Both the position numbers and the translations under genes were made by a program. The notes under the pieces were generated by a model that did not search any database, was not told the origin of the DNA, and was given only the letters and a program-made list of their open reading frames with translations. Positions 11,801 through 25,000 of a stretch of DNA of 64,000 nucleotides are shown in pieces. Source of the stretch: Nepenthes gracilis (lineage: Eukaryota > Streptophyta > Magnoliopsida > Caryophyllales > Nepenthaceae); the NCBI GenBank assembly GCA_033239525.1, contig BSYO01000004.1:12686037-12750036 (forward strand). Reading direction: 5' to 3'. The first letter of the stretch is position 1; every line of letters begins with the position of its first letter.

Positions 11801-12876
11801 CGAACATCCTTTAATATCAGCTTCGTCCCATTATTGGTGATCAGCACAACGTTACCCTTACCGACAATTTGGAATGTTCCTTCATTGCCCATCCTTATCA
11901 CTCCAATGTTCCCTGGAGTGTAAGATGTGAATAACCCCCTTTTTGACGTGGCGTGTAAGGTTGCACCAAAGTCAATCACCCAACCGGACTCCTCGTCCGT
12001 CAGGTTTACCACGTGTTCTTCACAGGTCACTAGGAGGTCGCCTCCTGTGACTACTGAGACGGAGGACTTGTCCTCACTACCTCCCTTTTCTCCTTTCTTC
12101 TTCTCGGCGTTCTCGCACTTCCACTTAAAGCACTGCTTTTTTGATATGGCCCTTTTGCCACAATGATGGTACTTAAGGTTTTGATACCTTGAACGAGATT
12201 TGTTCCATCCTTTCTCTTCAGGCTTCTAGCTTCAGCCTTTGCTTCGTCCCCTCGACTTGGTCACAAGTACTTCACTATGAGAAGACGTGAAGCTTCATTG
12301 TGACCACCTCGACTCATTCATGAGTATGGAGGCAATGACCTCGTCTAGTTTGAGAGTGTCTTTCCCAAACAGTAACGTGGTGACAATATGATCATAAGAA
12401 ACTGGTAGATAGGCCAGTAACACCAATGCCTTATCCTCCTCTTTGATTACCTCATCAAGGGCGGATATCTGTGTTACAATCCGATTAAAGTCGTCTAAAT
12501 GCTTTCCAAAGCCACCACCTTCTGACAACCGTAGGCCATAGAACTGTTTCTTAATATGAAGCCTGGTTGTCAAGGATTTTGATTTATATAGGCTTTCAAG
12601 CTTCTCCCACACCTCCGCCGTATCGGTCAAGCCAAGGACCTCCTGGAGCGTGTTGTCCACAAGGTATAGTTTGATAGTGTAATTGGCAAGATCTCGTTTA
12701 TTTTGCCAAGTCCTCCTCGATAGGCTTTCCGGCTTATCTTTTTTCTTCTTCAGTGCTTTGATTATTCATTCTCTCGTCAAGATATTTTTCACCATCTCCT
12801 GCCAGAGAATGAAGTTACCCTGCCCATTAAACTGTTCTACACTGAATGGCATGTTCTTTGAGGATGATGATGCCAT
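8893..12876 (-). pseudogene. Copia gag-pol polyprotein, broken
   Basis: Gag starts at ATG 12876 (MASSSSKNMPFSVEQFNGQG) and continues through a UBN2-type capsid segment near 12295-12660 (LTTRLHIKKQFYGLRL). Then come a protease block at about 11970 with WVIDFGATLHAT (the family has DSGA, so the loop is altered), a GAG-pre-integrase LWHRRLGHMSERGL (about 11580), integrase with IHTDVCGPF and RSDNGGEYIGSF, reverse transcriptase with DIRTAFLHGEL and YVDDMLIVG (about 9850), and RNase H with YADMAGD (about 9340). Many frameshifts and stops separate these blocks. All expected copia domains are present in copia order (integrase before RT), but no functional polyprotein can be made. Confidence 0.93.
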
Positions 12877-12897
12877 TCAGACGGATTTGTCAATCTC

Positions 12898-12911
12898 TGT
12901 CTGGTACCACT
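12898..12911 (-). promoter_or_regulatory. Primer-binding site, initiator-Met tRNA type
   Basis: Directly inside the 5' LTR the minus strand reads AGTGGTACCAGACAG, one base off the usual TGGTATCAGA complement of plant initiator tRNA-Met. Confidence 0.85.
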
Positions 12912-13755
12912 TGTTGGCGGGGAATGGGCGGCCTACCTAACAGAATACAAGAACAGTTTTCACCTATTGGTCGGAATGGACGGCCAACTAATAAGGCACA
13001 ATAAGTACTGTGAAGTAGAGACAGAAAAAGAGAAACGAATACCAAATTTTACGTGAAAAATCCTTCTAAATCAAAAAAAAAAAATCACGGGATACTAAAT
13101 TCACAAAGAATCACTAAATATAATAAAATTATAGGAGGCGAAAATAAGAACAGAGTAAAAATAAACAAGGCCTCTCGCTTTGTTTTCACTCTCAACTCTC
13201 TTTCTTTTCACTTTCACTCCTTTGTTACACTCTTCTCTCTACTTGACCGGTGCCTTCTTCTTCTTCTTGTTTTTGCCTTATCACCTCTATCGCTATGTGC
13301 AGAGTGTACATACATATATACACGCCTATCACCATAACTTTATGGTTGGTGTTCAACTTTCAAGGTCTGCCTGCATGCGCACGCTTGGTCCTACAGCAGG
13401 CGGCGCATGCCTGCTCCTGCAGACCGATCAACCTTTGGAATCCCGAGAATGACTTCTACCAACCACAAAAAATGGTAGGTCAACTGTACACTTTTTTGGT
13501 ATGACAGTCATTCAAGTCTCCCAAATACAGCATGTCAACTTTGTTATCCGTCACTTCGTATTAGCCGGTCAACCACACTGTTGACCGGTCGAAGTAGCCC
13601 GTCCCGCTTCTTCAGACGATTCACAACTTATAACGGTCAACATATTGATCGAAAGAGTTGACTCCAGTCAACTTTGTTGATCGAAATTTCTTCATCCGAA
13701 AACATTCGTATTCTGTTCAAATCCTAAGGACTTCCACACGGGAGTGATCCCAATA
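12912..13755 (-). repeat. Copia 5' LTR
   Basis: 844 bp, partner of 8039-8882, with scattered substitutions against it. The flanking CTAAC at 13756-13760 completes the target duplication. Confidence 0.9.
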
Positions 13756-13760
13756 CTAAC

Positions 13761-14639
13761 CTCGTAATAACTTGCCATCTCCCATGTCTTCTACTATAAA
13801 AATGAAACACCCCATTTCTCCCTCTCTCGAGCATTTACTTATTCCTTCAACTCTCATTCATCATTTCCACAATTGAATACAGACCTAGCAATTTCTCAGC
13901 TGCAAGCCCCATTTTGAGTTTCAATAATTTCTCAGCTCTCCTTGGTTCAAGCAGTTCGATTGCAGATGCAGTTAAAAAACGAGAGATATAAAGACTTTAT
14001 AAATTTTTTACATTTTTATAAAATAATAAAATATTTCTATAATATTTTATCATAATATCCTAAAACATTAAACCATAAAAAAACTAAAAAAATCTGACAT
14101 TTTAAAATAAATGTAACAATACTCAACAGGATAAGAAGAGAAAAAAATATAAAAAATAAATATATTTATGATTGCAGTTGTAGATGGCAAATGAATAGTA
14201 TACAAGCTTATAGAAAGAAGATGGAGACGGAGGGAGACGGAGAAGACACCGCTCTCTCTCTTTGGGCGGCTGCTACTGCTATTTATGGGAATAGGGTTTT
14301 AATTTATTTGTTTTGATGGATGATTTACAATTATTGGATTAGAAACGAATTTAACGACAGCACTTTTGATAAGGAAAAATAATAAAATATTGTGCACTCG
14401 TATAGTATTTATTTGAAAAAAAACGGCTGCACTCGTATAGTGTTTATTTGAAAATTAAAAAAAAAAAAAGGTCGTGCGACCGTTGGATTGAATCCAACGG
14501 CCACAAATGTGCAGCACACGCGCTGTGCCGGTTCCCTGTGTCTCTCTCGTTCAGGCGTTGGTATAGGCGAGAGCAATGAGAAGAACAGTTGTCTCTTCCT
14601 CTCAGTGTTGGTAAATACGAGAGGAAAGAGAAGACGAAG
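13761..14639 (+). promoter_or_regulatory. Upstream region of the AP-4 sigma gene
   Basis: A TATA-like CTATAAAAAT at about 13793 is followed by a CT-rich, leader-like stretch, but no ORF joins it. A 31-codon ORF at 14221 has no recognisable features. A direct repeat of GCACTCGTATAGT(A/G)TTTATTTGAAAA lies at about 14395-14455, then an A-tract and the palindrome at 14480-14500. The 5' UTR of the sigma gene probably lies in the last 150 bp. The transcription start cannot be fixed from sequence alone. Confidence 0.4.
14480..14500. promoter_or_regulatory. Perfect 10-bp palindrome in the AP-4 sigma promoter
   Basis: CCGTTGGATT, one G, then AATCCAACGG: two 10-bp arms with a single-base centre, 140 bp before the ATG. 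CCGTTGGAT-type motifs are frequent in plant promoters; whether this one binds a factor is unknown. Confidence 0.5.
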
Positions 14640-17600
14640 ATGGGGATCAGATTCATTCTGATGGTGAACAAACAGGGTCAAACACGTCTTGCCCAGTACT
14701 ACGAATATCTCACCTTAGAACAAAGGCGCGCCCTGGAAGGTGAGATCGTCCGCAAATGCCTAGCCCGAAATGAGCAGCAGGTCCTTCCCTTACGCTTCTC
14801 TCTATCCATTTTCTTCTTTTAGCGGCGGTTTTTGATGGTTCTACCTTAGAATCGGAGCGTATAAAACTCAAAATCAGTCCATTTAGCATCAACTTGTCTC
14901 TCATATTGTGCCCAGTTTAGGGCATTGCTGCTGTTAATTATTACTAACGTAGTTCGGGGGACGGCAAAATTGGGTCCATTCATCAGTTTTTGTCTTATTT
15001 CAACTTGAGGTTGCGTTTGGAGACGTCACAAAAATTGTATCAATTCGACTTTTCTGTTTCTTGGTTTCGCTGAAATGGTCAAAAGATAGAATTTTCTATT
15101 AAGATCCGTTCATTTTGGTCTGGCGCTGCATATGATCCCGATATTAGCTATTGCTTATTCGATAACTGGGAAGCTGTTTGATTCTTGCTTAGCCATTATC
15201 CCTCCCCAAATTAGGAAAACTCAACTTTTCCCTTTTTTTTATCAGATGTCAAAACAGTTCTAGAATGTGGAAGCACATGACATTGCTTCTTCAACTGGTA
15301 ATTGCAATTAGATAAATGAGTGGTGTACGTCCTTAATGTTTTGCTTTCTGTTTGAATTATGACTACATAGTTTATGTTCTTAAAGTCAGAGGCCACATTG
15401 TTATAGAAAGTATGCGAGTCCTTCTTTCCACTCTAGACTCTCAGAATTTGGTGTGGAAAGTTTAGCATTGAGTAGCTGTAATCGGCCTGTATATGCACGA
15501 GTTATGCTGTTGCCTTGAAAATGTGAAACTGTATTTGCTTCTACTTATGTTTTTTTCACTTGTGATGGTCGTTGGTGAAGCTACTTTACATCAAGGTAAC
15601 TTGGATATAACATATTCATGGCAAATTCCATGGATAATTCTCTAGTTCTTGTGCTAGAACTCGATATCATCTATCATGGATCTATGTTTGACAGAAGATA
15701 TTTGTTCTTTTACTTATTTATCTGTGATTACAGTGTTCATTTGTTGAGCACCGAAACTACAAGATCGTCTACCGGCGTTATGCATCGTTGTTTTTCTTGG
15801 TTGGAGTTGACAATGATGAAGTAAGTATCAAGCTTCATATTTGGATGAAATATTTCACTAATCCATTGTGATTTATATATTACATTGTTTTATTATTGTA
15901 TTGTTGTAGCAAAAGTGATGTTTCTAATTGTCATAACCCAAAAGGGTATATTGATGAATATATTTGAAGTAGTTCAGAAATGGCACTTATAGAAGAAAAG
16001 ATGATCGAGTGATGTTTAAGATGGTTCAAATATCTAAGAGTTAGGCCAAGTGATGCATTGATTAGAAAAGGTGTCAACTGTCACCAGCTGGCACCTTACC
16101 TCGCAAATCTCAAGTTGCAACTTCCATTTACTTGAAATCATATTCTCCACTCTTATACAATACATGATTTGAGGTCCAAACCTATCAACACCATAAAGAA
16201 GCTAACACACTGAACTACTGTAAATTTTTACTCTACATAACATGGTTCTCTGGTGACTTGATAGATGAATAAATTACTGTTCTTGCCTCTGATTGCCTCC
16301 AGAGATTTCCAGCATCAATTACTTTAAAATTTTTAAAATGATGGAATGAGTAGCGAATAGGTAAGCACCTGTAGCCATGAATTCCCTTGGAGTCCTAAGG
16401 AATCAGTGACAAAGCATACAATTAGGAGTTTAGATAGAGAAAGCAAAACATATACATTAAACATACACAAAGGAGTTTAGATAGAGAACAAAACATATCC
16501 ATTAAGCATGCAACAAAGAGTTTAGATAGAGAAAGCAAAACATATCCATTGCCTATTAGATTAACATACAAAAAGGAACCGGATCATTCCAATAGAAAAT
16601 TGGTAAAATATTATAGAAATATCACTAAAATATTTAACAGCAACCATATGTCAATGCTTATCCCTCATTGATGGGCTGATAATATCTTTAACATCCCAGT
16701 TTCGTATTAACAACTCATTTCTATACTATGCCGTGCACCATGACTGACATTATACCCTACTATCACAGCCAGCTTTGTAGTGTAAGCTACTTACCTTTCA
16801 ACTATTCAATGCATTTCCCTATGCTAGATGCTTTTCTCATCTGAATCCACCAATGGGTCTGTCTAGTGTCCGGTATATGCCCACTAATTGGCCATGTCAT
16901 TACTAGCCTGAGTGTTCCATTTATTCCGTCAATTTTAGATAGGCCACTTCAAATTCTGGAAAAATACTTCAATTTAGAGTCATAGATCAGAAATTTTCAT
17001 ACTTTTGCCTGCTGATTATTTATTCGCATAAAATGGAGTTTGTGCCTTAAATAATTAGTATTTTAATATGCTCCTTTTTCCAAATAAGAATTCCATAATA
17101 ATTTTCTATAAATTCACATGGGATAAAACACACTGGTAAATCTGCTTTCTTAAAATTATTTGAGCACTACTCAAAACAAAGGCTACTAAAATTATTCTTG
17201 TGGGACTATTCACATGTTTAGGATTGCTGAAAAATAAACATTAGTGTAAATTAATACTACAAAATAAGTTTGAAGGTTAGCCAGTCATAGGAGGTCAACA
17301 GAATGCCTGTACAATGATCAATACTTAGCTTGAGTATGTGGCAATATAATGAATACTGTATAGTGGCAAAAATGAGCTGTAACAATATCGAGCTCTGGAA
17401 TAGATGGAATAAAATTATGCTCCCAAAAAACGGAAGCAGGAAAAGGATTAGACACCTTTTATAACATTGCCGATGGAGACTTTGGGTTGAGTATTTTCAC
17501 CAAACGGTGTCGCTTTCATTTGCCCCCTCTTTCTCGGCTTACTTTCCCTTGCTTCTAGTTCCTCTCACTTGGCTCAGTGCTTCTTTCCCTTGTCTTACTT

Positions 17601-20600
17601 TCTTTCATATATTTACATGGTTGGTGGACTTTACAACCAAGGCCATGCATGAAACTGAGCAAAATACAAGGCAACACTTCCAAAAAGGAGCTATATCTTA
17701 ATCAATTTGTTTAGGCCATGTGAGGACCATATATGCAAAATGCATAGATGTGTGCTTACATTGATAAAAGTAGCTAACCTTATTAAGATAAAATATTGCT
17801 ACTTTGATTTGTTTTTTTTTGGGTTAATATATATGATTGATAGTGTTTTAAATTTAAAAAAAAATTGCAAAAAATTGCTATTTCAAGAAAAATCGAACTT
17901 CATTCCCATCTCCAATTGCCTGATATTTCCCTTCATTCAACTTATAATTAATTATACCTAAGACATCAAATTGTTGCATACCCAAAGCAAAATATACGTT
18001 CAAATAAAATTATTTCACCATCACAATGGTATTATTTTAATATTTATACTCATTAAATTATTGGTAAAAAATGGTCAAGTTAACCAATTAAAAGTTTGGG
18101 ACATTACAAAAGGTGATTATGTTTAAATTAAAGGCAATAAAAATTGGAAAGTTTGGCCTAGAAAAATCTGAGTGGGTTATTAAACAAGGATTTGAAATTG
18201 TTTTATCTTCAGAAGGATGCTATTTTGAATTGAGCAGAATGGTTGATGCAGAATAATGCAGCTAATCCCCATGCAGTAGAATTTATGGTTTTGTTGTTGT
18301 AGTTGTTCTTCTTATATGATCATTACCTTCTAATATATCTTTTGCTCTACCTCTGTTTTTATCTGGTTGTTTTTTTATTCTTTCAGTCTCTTCGCTGATT
18401 CTTCTTTCTGAAGGGTGTAGTATAGCAGGGATTGTGTGTATCAGCATTGTGCTACAAACAATGCACTTTTGCTGAAAGAGTTCCCTGCAACATATTTTGG
18501 GAAGATGGGCAGTTGTGTTTCATCCGTTTGTTGATCATCTCAACAATCATCTTCCCCATATTTTGCTTGTTTTCTGGCCACTGTTGCTGACAAGAAAAAC
18601 TAAAAAAGAAAAAAAAAAAACTAATTTAGCTGGGGTTGTGTAATGATTCTGAAAGAATTCCTGCAACATCATTCGCTAAGATAGACAGTTGGTCTTCATC
18701 CATCTGGTTGAGCTCATGATGGGGAGAAAAAGGGCATGGATCGAGCAATTTTTTTAATTATTGAAAGGAGTAATACATTGAATTTTCTGCATGAAATCTT
18801 GACTTAGTTGATTACTTTAAGTTGAACTGACACTTTGTGTGTGTGAATATGTAAATGTAATTATTCTCGAAAAGTGTGATTCTCATTATTTCTGTGGTCT
18901 ACACACCTTAACACATGATTTTGCATTTGCATGCTGATCGATATAACTAGATTATGCATCTCAGATTCAGAGTAAAAAAGCTGAAATCCCTGGTGGATAT
19001 CTTTTTCTTGAGCCATATGTTTGGCGTTTATACTGGTGTTATTAGGCAGCATGTTTGCTGCTGTATTTCCAATTGCAATGGTCATAAATATTTAGACAAT
19101 TAGGTATGCAGGGCTTTGATGAGAATGATTTAAGATGAAGTGTGAAGGTTGAAAATCTGTCATGTTCTTGTGAAATAATATCATAAAAATTGCTGATGAA
19201 TATGTAAGTTCTGGGAGCTCCTTGCTGGCTATATAATTGCAAGGATGCCAAAGGTTAATGTATTACATTCATCTAAGCTAACATAAAAAGAGCAAAAATA
19301 ATAATGGCTTGTCCGTTATGGAAAATAGTTTTAGGTTTTAGTTTTCTAATTTTGTTTTCCGTTTGTTTTTGTATAGTTTTCTTGGATGTTTTGTTCATTT
19401 GTTAACGTTAGAAACATGTCCATTTCTACAATTTTATGTTTATTAATAATCGTTGGCAACACATTCATCAATAGAAATATGACTATCTATCAAGCAATTT
19501 GAACTCTATATATGATAGCCTGGTTAAAAGTTTGAGCTCCAACCCTTCGAGCTTAACTCATGAAGATAATGAGTTGATTTCAAACTAAATTTTAAGCTTG
19601 ACAAATTAATAAGTTGAGTCTAAGCAAAATATTACTCGATTTATTTGCAATGTTACTTATGATATTTAGTTGTTAATAAGATGATTATAGCTACTAATGA
19701 CATGGTAATTCTTAGCAATGCTGATGTTTAGATTATTGATAATATAGGTAGTACTTTATTTTCACACTCCAACTATCATAATTTTGAAGTGCTTTTTCTT
19801 TATGACTAATTAAGGGTTTTGTTATTTTTATTGTAATAATAATGATAAAATGTCATATTCTGAGATCTGTTATTTGATTACAATTACATGTTTCAATCAA
19901 GAGTTATGCTAGCATTAAGTCCATTTATCATGCATGCATCAAATATATATTTGTCATTCATACATGCATCTCATCAATTTGCTCTATAATTCTCTAATGG
20001 GGAGGTTAATTTGTTCAACTACACGAATTTGTTAAGCACCTATATAAATTTACATATTTGTAAACTACCAAAATTGTATATGAATGCACCAACTTCCAAA
20101 ATTATAATCCATTAATTTATTCTAGATTCCACAATCTCCATAGGTTAACCTAGTTAGTAAAGATAACTTGAAAAAACACAGTTGGAGGCATAGTCATGAA
20201 TTGAATTTCTATGACTGCATGCCTTGCTTTACCGAGCCCTTGATTTTTATGGGTGATCTTATGGACCCAAAATTTACTCTGAGATATGTTAATAGATGAT
20301 AAAGATAGGGAAGGAGTTTCACCATGATCAATAATAGAATTTATTTCACACTTCCACTGTAAAATTCAGTTCAAACTAAATCAAATAGCAAGACATTCAA
20401 GTTGTATTGGGTTGACCTGATAAAGTTGTTAATATGCCTCATCTAGTGAGGTAGCTGGGAGTGAAAATACAGTATGCGATCCATTTAGATCAGTATTTGA
20501 TATAAATATAAGAAATATCCTTCCTATAGCTACGTTTTCTGTAATTACTCTTTTTTCCCAAAGAAAAATGATTGCAATTTTGTTTCATCTGCTTGCTATA

Positions 20601-21068
20601 TTAGTTAGCTCGTTCTGAATCTTTGTTTTTCCAAAGTAAAAAGATTACATTTTTGCTTCTTGGCATTGACACAACTGAACTCGGATGTGGTGCCAATTAT
20701 CATAATAATGCTTTCTTCTTTGTTGTCTTCCCTTTCACAGAATGAACTTGCAATTCTGGAATTCATACATCTAATAGTTGAAACCATGGATCAACACTTC
20801 GGCAATGTGGTGAGTCTTTCAAATCCCTCAACGTCTTTGGCTTTCGAGCTATCATTCCTTCTGTTCTTGAATTTTATTTTATTTTTTTGGGGATTCCCAT
20901 CCCTTTGTCTTTACCCTGGGCATGACATTGCAGTGCGAGCTTGACATCATGTTCCATTTAGAGAAAGCACATTTCATGCTGGAGGAGATGGTGATGAATG
21001 GGCATATGGTGGAGACGAGCAAGTCTAATATTTTGGCCCCGATACAGTTGATGGAAAAAGCTGTTTGA
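14640..21068 (+). CDS. AP4S: AP-4 adaptor complex subunit sigma
   Basis: Small (sigma) subunit of the heterotetrameric AP-4 coat adaptor, which sorts cargo at the trans-Golgi network, in plants toward the vacuole. Four exons join in phase 0: 14640-14780, 15734-15820, 20741-20809, 20934-21068, giving 143 codons, the usual length for plant AP-4 sigma. Exon 1 encodes MGIRFILMVNKQGQTRLAQY, exon 2 starts CSFVEHRNYKIVYRRYASLF, exon 3 NELAILEFIHLIVETMDQHF, exon 4 CELDIMFHLEKAHFMLEEMV and ends LMEKAV. All introns are GT-AG (953, 4,920 and 124 bp). This is a complete longin-like sigma fold with no break. The start is the first ATG of the conserved N-terminus. The gene converges on the oxygenase gene. 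AP-1, AP-2 and AP-3 sigma are less likely because MGIRFILMVNKQGQTR is an AP-4 signature. Confidence 0.95.
16421..16560 (+). repeat. Short tandem repeat in AP-4 sigma intron 2
   Basis: Three copies, about 46 bp apart (16426, 16472, 16518), of GAGTTTAGATAGAGAA followed by AACATAT(A/C)CATTA. Confidence 0.75.
18473..18720 (+). repeat. Diverged direct repeat in AP-4 sigma intron 2
   Basis: GCTGAAAGAGTTCCCTGCAAC...GATGGGCAGTTG...CATCC at 18473 recurs about 170 bp later as TCTGAAAGAATTCCTGCAAC...GATAGACAGTTG...CATCC. The copies are clearly older than the LTR pairs. The rest of this 4.9-kb intron shows no transposon I can recognise. Confidence 0.6.
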
Positions 21069-22040
21069 TTTTGCAACTCAGATTATGGACTGTGCCCACA
21101 TTTTCTGGTAATCACTGCATCGGCATTATGTGGTAATTTTTCTGTTCCTCAACACTGTTCAAATACCGGATTTGTGCATTTTTTTCCATTTAATTAAACG
21201 AAATATGATTTATTTTTGATCTGAGGTTCTCAATGGCTGTTTGGATTCCACTGTGAACCAGCAGTCCGTAGTTCTGTACCAGATATTTGCTTGAAAGAGA
21301 AATGTTTGGGGACATTGTTGAGACATGATATGATTATGTGATATTTATCTATCTATCTATTTTTGTGTGAATCTGTTAATATAGGTGAGATGTCACATCA
21401 TCCAAAAGTGTTTCAAAACTGTCCAAAGGGTGTCCAAACACTAATCTGTTTGAATTACGGTATGAAATTAATGACCTTTCATGAGTAATTAACTCCTACT
21501 AGATTAAGAACTCAAGACTCCATATCTCAAAAAGAGAGTAGTAGCTATTTTTACTTGGAAATGTAACGGAAGTAAGTTATAGATGGAAAATGGAAAGAAA
21601 ATAATACTAAATATATGTCGTCAAAATAGAGAAAAAGAGTGATTGGCACGTGAAAACTATAAAAAATATTGATAATCAAATGTAAAAAAATAAAAATAGA
21701 AAAATAGAAAAAAAAAAACATAATCTTTGGATGTTCCCACACCAAATAACTGATAAATAACCATAATTGGTTACGGAAGGTATGTAACCCTTCAATTAAT
21801 TGCTAAATACGCAATACGCAGACAAACTTTGATTTAGAAGCTGTAGACTCCAGCCCAATTGCATTTTTAAATTAAAGATAAAAAAAAAAAAAAAAAAAAA
21901 GAGAATACATGGCTAGACAGGAGAACTTTACGGAGAAGTAAGAGAAGGAACACATTTTATCAAACACAATAAAACCTGCTCTTGATAACTGCAATTTAAT
22001 CCTCCCCCTTCAAAGCAATTTGGCCAAGCTAATTGCAAAT
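21069..22040. other. Convergent intergenic region
   Basis: Holds the 3' ends of the AP-4 sigma gene (+) and the oxygenase gene (-). An A-tract of about 20 lies at 21878-21900. No gene or transposon seen. Confidence 0.6.
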
Positions 22041-25000
22041 TCACCATCTCAACTTCGGCGGGAAATACTGCACAATCAACTTCTATCCCGGTTAGTAAAA
22101 TAAGACATTCCAATACATAAAACTCCTATATCAAAGGGTTATAGTGAGATGGAGACAAGATATACATCGCTTTACCATTTCATTATACAGATGATATTTT
22201 GTGAGTTTGAAATGTGACCTCTAAGTTACAACAGATACAATCTTACTACCCTCTTTGGAAAGAGATGGAAATATTGAAAAAAATTAAGGAATTGAAGAAT
22301 TAGCAGGACATAGAGGTGACCTTGTTGATAAGGGAAAGGTAGTATGGCTTGACTCTTTCAACGTCAACCCTAACCCTGCTCTTGCTGTAGAGATCATATT
22401 TGCTGTGCAAGGTTTATCATCCCCATTATTTCATTACATAATTTATATCTTAATGCAATTAAACAGTTCAGATAACAAGAAGAGGAGAAAAATGAAAGGA
22501 CATAGGAAAATTTTGGGCACTCACTTGAAAATTTTCAGCCACTTCATGTTCTCCTTGTCTTCCTCATTCAACAGGTGCATGTATGCTCCTGCGTTGTGCA
22601 AAGCTGCAAGTTGTTTGAATATGATCAGATATATGCAGCCTTATATTTGAGACTTTTTTCCATAGTTTGAATACATTATCATCAACTTCGTTTAATCACA
22701 AATCACATTATGATACTGTTAAATATTAGGCTGCGTTGTCCCCCACCCGGTTGCCCCCCACCCCGGTAGTTGATATCATTCTGAATTGTTGTGCATTTGG
22801 GATGGAATTGCAATTGCTGAAACTATTAGGCCTAACTAATTCACATTGTATGTGGAATATATTGAAGATGGGTGTCATGGACACACCATTTAGTAGTCAT
22901 CTTTAGGATATTTATATTATGTGATATTTTATCTATTTATTAATATTAAACTGTAAAAAAATGGATAGATGAATATTGAAGGTATTCTAAAAATATTTTC
23001 CATTAAAATCTCAGTAAATGTGTTCACTTTACATTCTTGAACCCAAATCAACCCGAGCTTTAGGAGGTCTAATTCAAACAACTAGAGCAACTGTAGCTAT
23101 TTTTAATTATTGTGATGAATATAATAGAATTAAAGGCTTACGATATTAAGCTTCAAGAATACTTTTATACTTTTAAAACGCCTCACTCAAATATCTTTTT
23201 TGGGTAAAAGTGTTGATAAAGTATAAATTTAACTTTATATTTTATGCTGAAAATAATTATAAAAAAATAATAATTTTTAGCAATTAAATTTATGACCACT
23301 TAAATTGATATTATAAGTTATAATATCGCATCAAGAATATTAAAAAATTAAATTGTTAAGTGAAGCTTTTAAGGATATTTTAATACGCTGATGCTTACCA
23401 TAAAAGGAATGGAATCGGATAATGAAAAGTGCCGCAGGGGGAAGTGTTGTGCCATTTTCTTTGGCCACCTGCAAATTAAAGTGAGATCATTTCACTTAAA
23501 AATTTTGGGAAACAATTTATGATGGAGAAATATTTTTGGGATATCTCTTAGTCATTATTTATGCCTTCAAAAATGTCTAAAGATATTAATTGATATAAAT
23601 AGACGAGATAAAAAATGTCTAAAGATATATCTGTGTAACAATACTCTTACCAGATACATGTAGTCATCGTGGCCCCAAGAAATCAGCACATTTTCAAGCC
23701 CACAACCCTCGGAGTAAATCCCACACTGGGTGTTATATGCAGGATTATTGCAGTCTGGATTTTCCCTGAAGAACTGCATAGATTCATTAAACAACATTAG
23801 TAATTGAAGATTAGGAGAACAATTCAGATGTTGACCGCATGAAAGTGTGTGGTAATTGTACCCTGTGATGAATAATGGATTCGTCGAAGGCACAGCCGAC
23901 GGGGAATGTGTCGCCGACGACTGCCCACTGAGGAAGCCCTCCAAAGCGGTGATGAACAAGAACCTTTCCGAGATCTGAAAAAACCATACACCAATGATTA
24001 CTATTCTGATTTGGTCCTATACTTATCTGATTATCTTTTTTCTTAATTAAAAGCAATAATCAAGTTAAATTAAGCCAAATTTAACGTCTAAGATTTTGCT
24101 TATCAAATTGGACATAATCTGACATCAAATTTTGGGGTTCTAGCCCATTATTATGGATTAGATATACCAAATTATTGTATTTGATGCAGAAAATCTTTAA
24201 GTTCAATCAAATACAAACTCTGGAAAACAGAAGAACAAGCATATTTATACTACTGATAAAAATAGAATAGTTGTCTCAATGTACAAAATTTCTCGCATGA
24301 CAAGATTTTGTTATACCTAAATTCATATTTTCATATATTTTCTTTCCATAGTTCTCTCTATAATCTCTCAACTTAGGAAATTATTAATTTGTAATTATTT
24401 CCTTAATAATTTTATTTCCTTTCTTTCTCTATCATGGCTATTCCCCTATATATAGGCTTCACTTGTACATATTATATACACACAAACACATAGAATCATC
24501 TCTATCTCAATTTCTCTCTCACGGTTTTATTATGCTATCAGAGAAAAGTTCTGTGCCTCCATACGTTTTCATCCATGTGACTTTTTCATCCATCATTGCT
24601 AAAAAAATCACTATTGGTGAACACCCTTCTTATTCCACACTCAAGAAGATGTTTATCTAATCCAACGCCTCTCCGAATTAGATTTTAGGAAAAAAAAGAA
24701 AAAGAAAAAGACCAACACCGCCATAACGTTTGCCATAGCCATATCTACCACCCCTTTAAATTTCATGCGGGTCTGCCATACCAAACTGTCTCATGTGCCC
24801 TCTCAATATCCGCATGTGAGATCTATGTTGTAGAAGGTATCCTATGTCATTCCTCCACCATGTCATTGCCGCACCATTGCCCAATCATTGCTACGCCAAT
24901 ATCTGACTTCATCTCAGTGTCAGCACAATATAAAAAAATAAATTGCTCCTTTCTTTATAATTATGTCTTCCCAAAATGATGTCACATGTCCTATTGAGAT

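Larger units (their letters stand above)
8039..13755 (-). mobile_element. Ty1/copia retrotransposon, full length but decayed
   Basis: Two 844-bp LTRs (8039-8882 and 12912-13755) flank a minus-strand gag-pol relic. The 5-bp target duplication CTAAC is perfect at 8034-8038 and 13756-13760. The primer-binding site is at the right LTR and a purine tract at the left one, which fixes the orientation. On the plus strand each LTR starts TGTTGGCGG and ends CCCAATA, so the element's own 5' terminus reads TATTGGG instead of TGTTGGG in both LTRs. It is a diverged relative of the element at 43248-48837. Confidence 0.95.

Noticed and set aside
14221..14316. 31-codon ORF (METEGDGEDTALSLWAAATA start) upstream of AP4S
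   Set aside because: No homology recognised and no splice link to exon 1; possibly leader sequence only.
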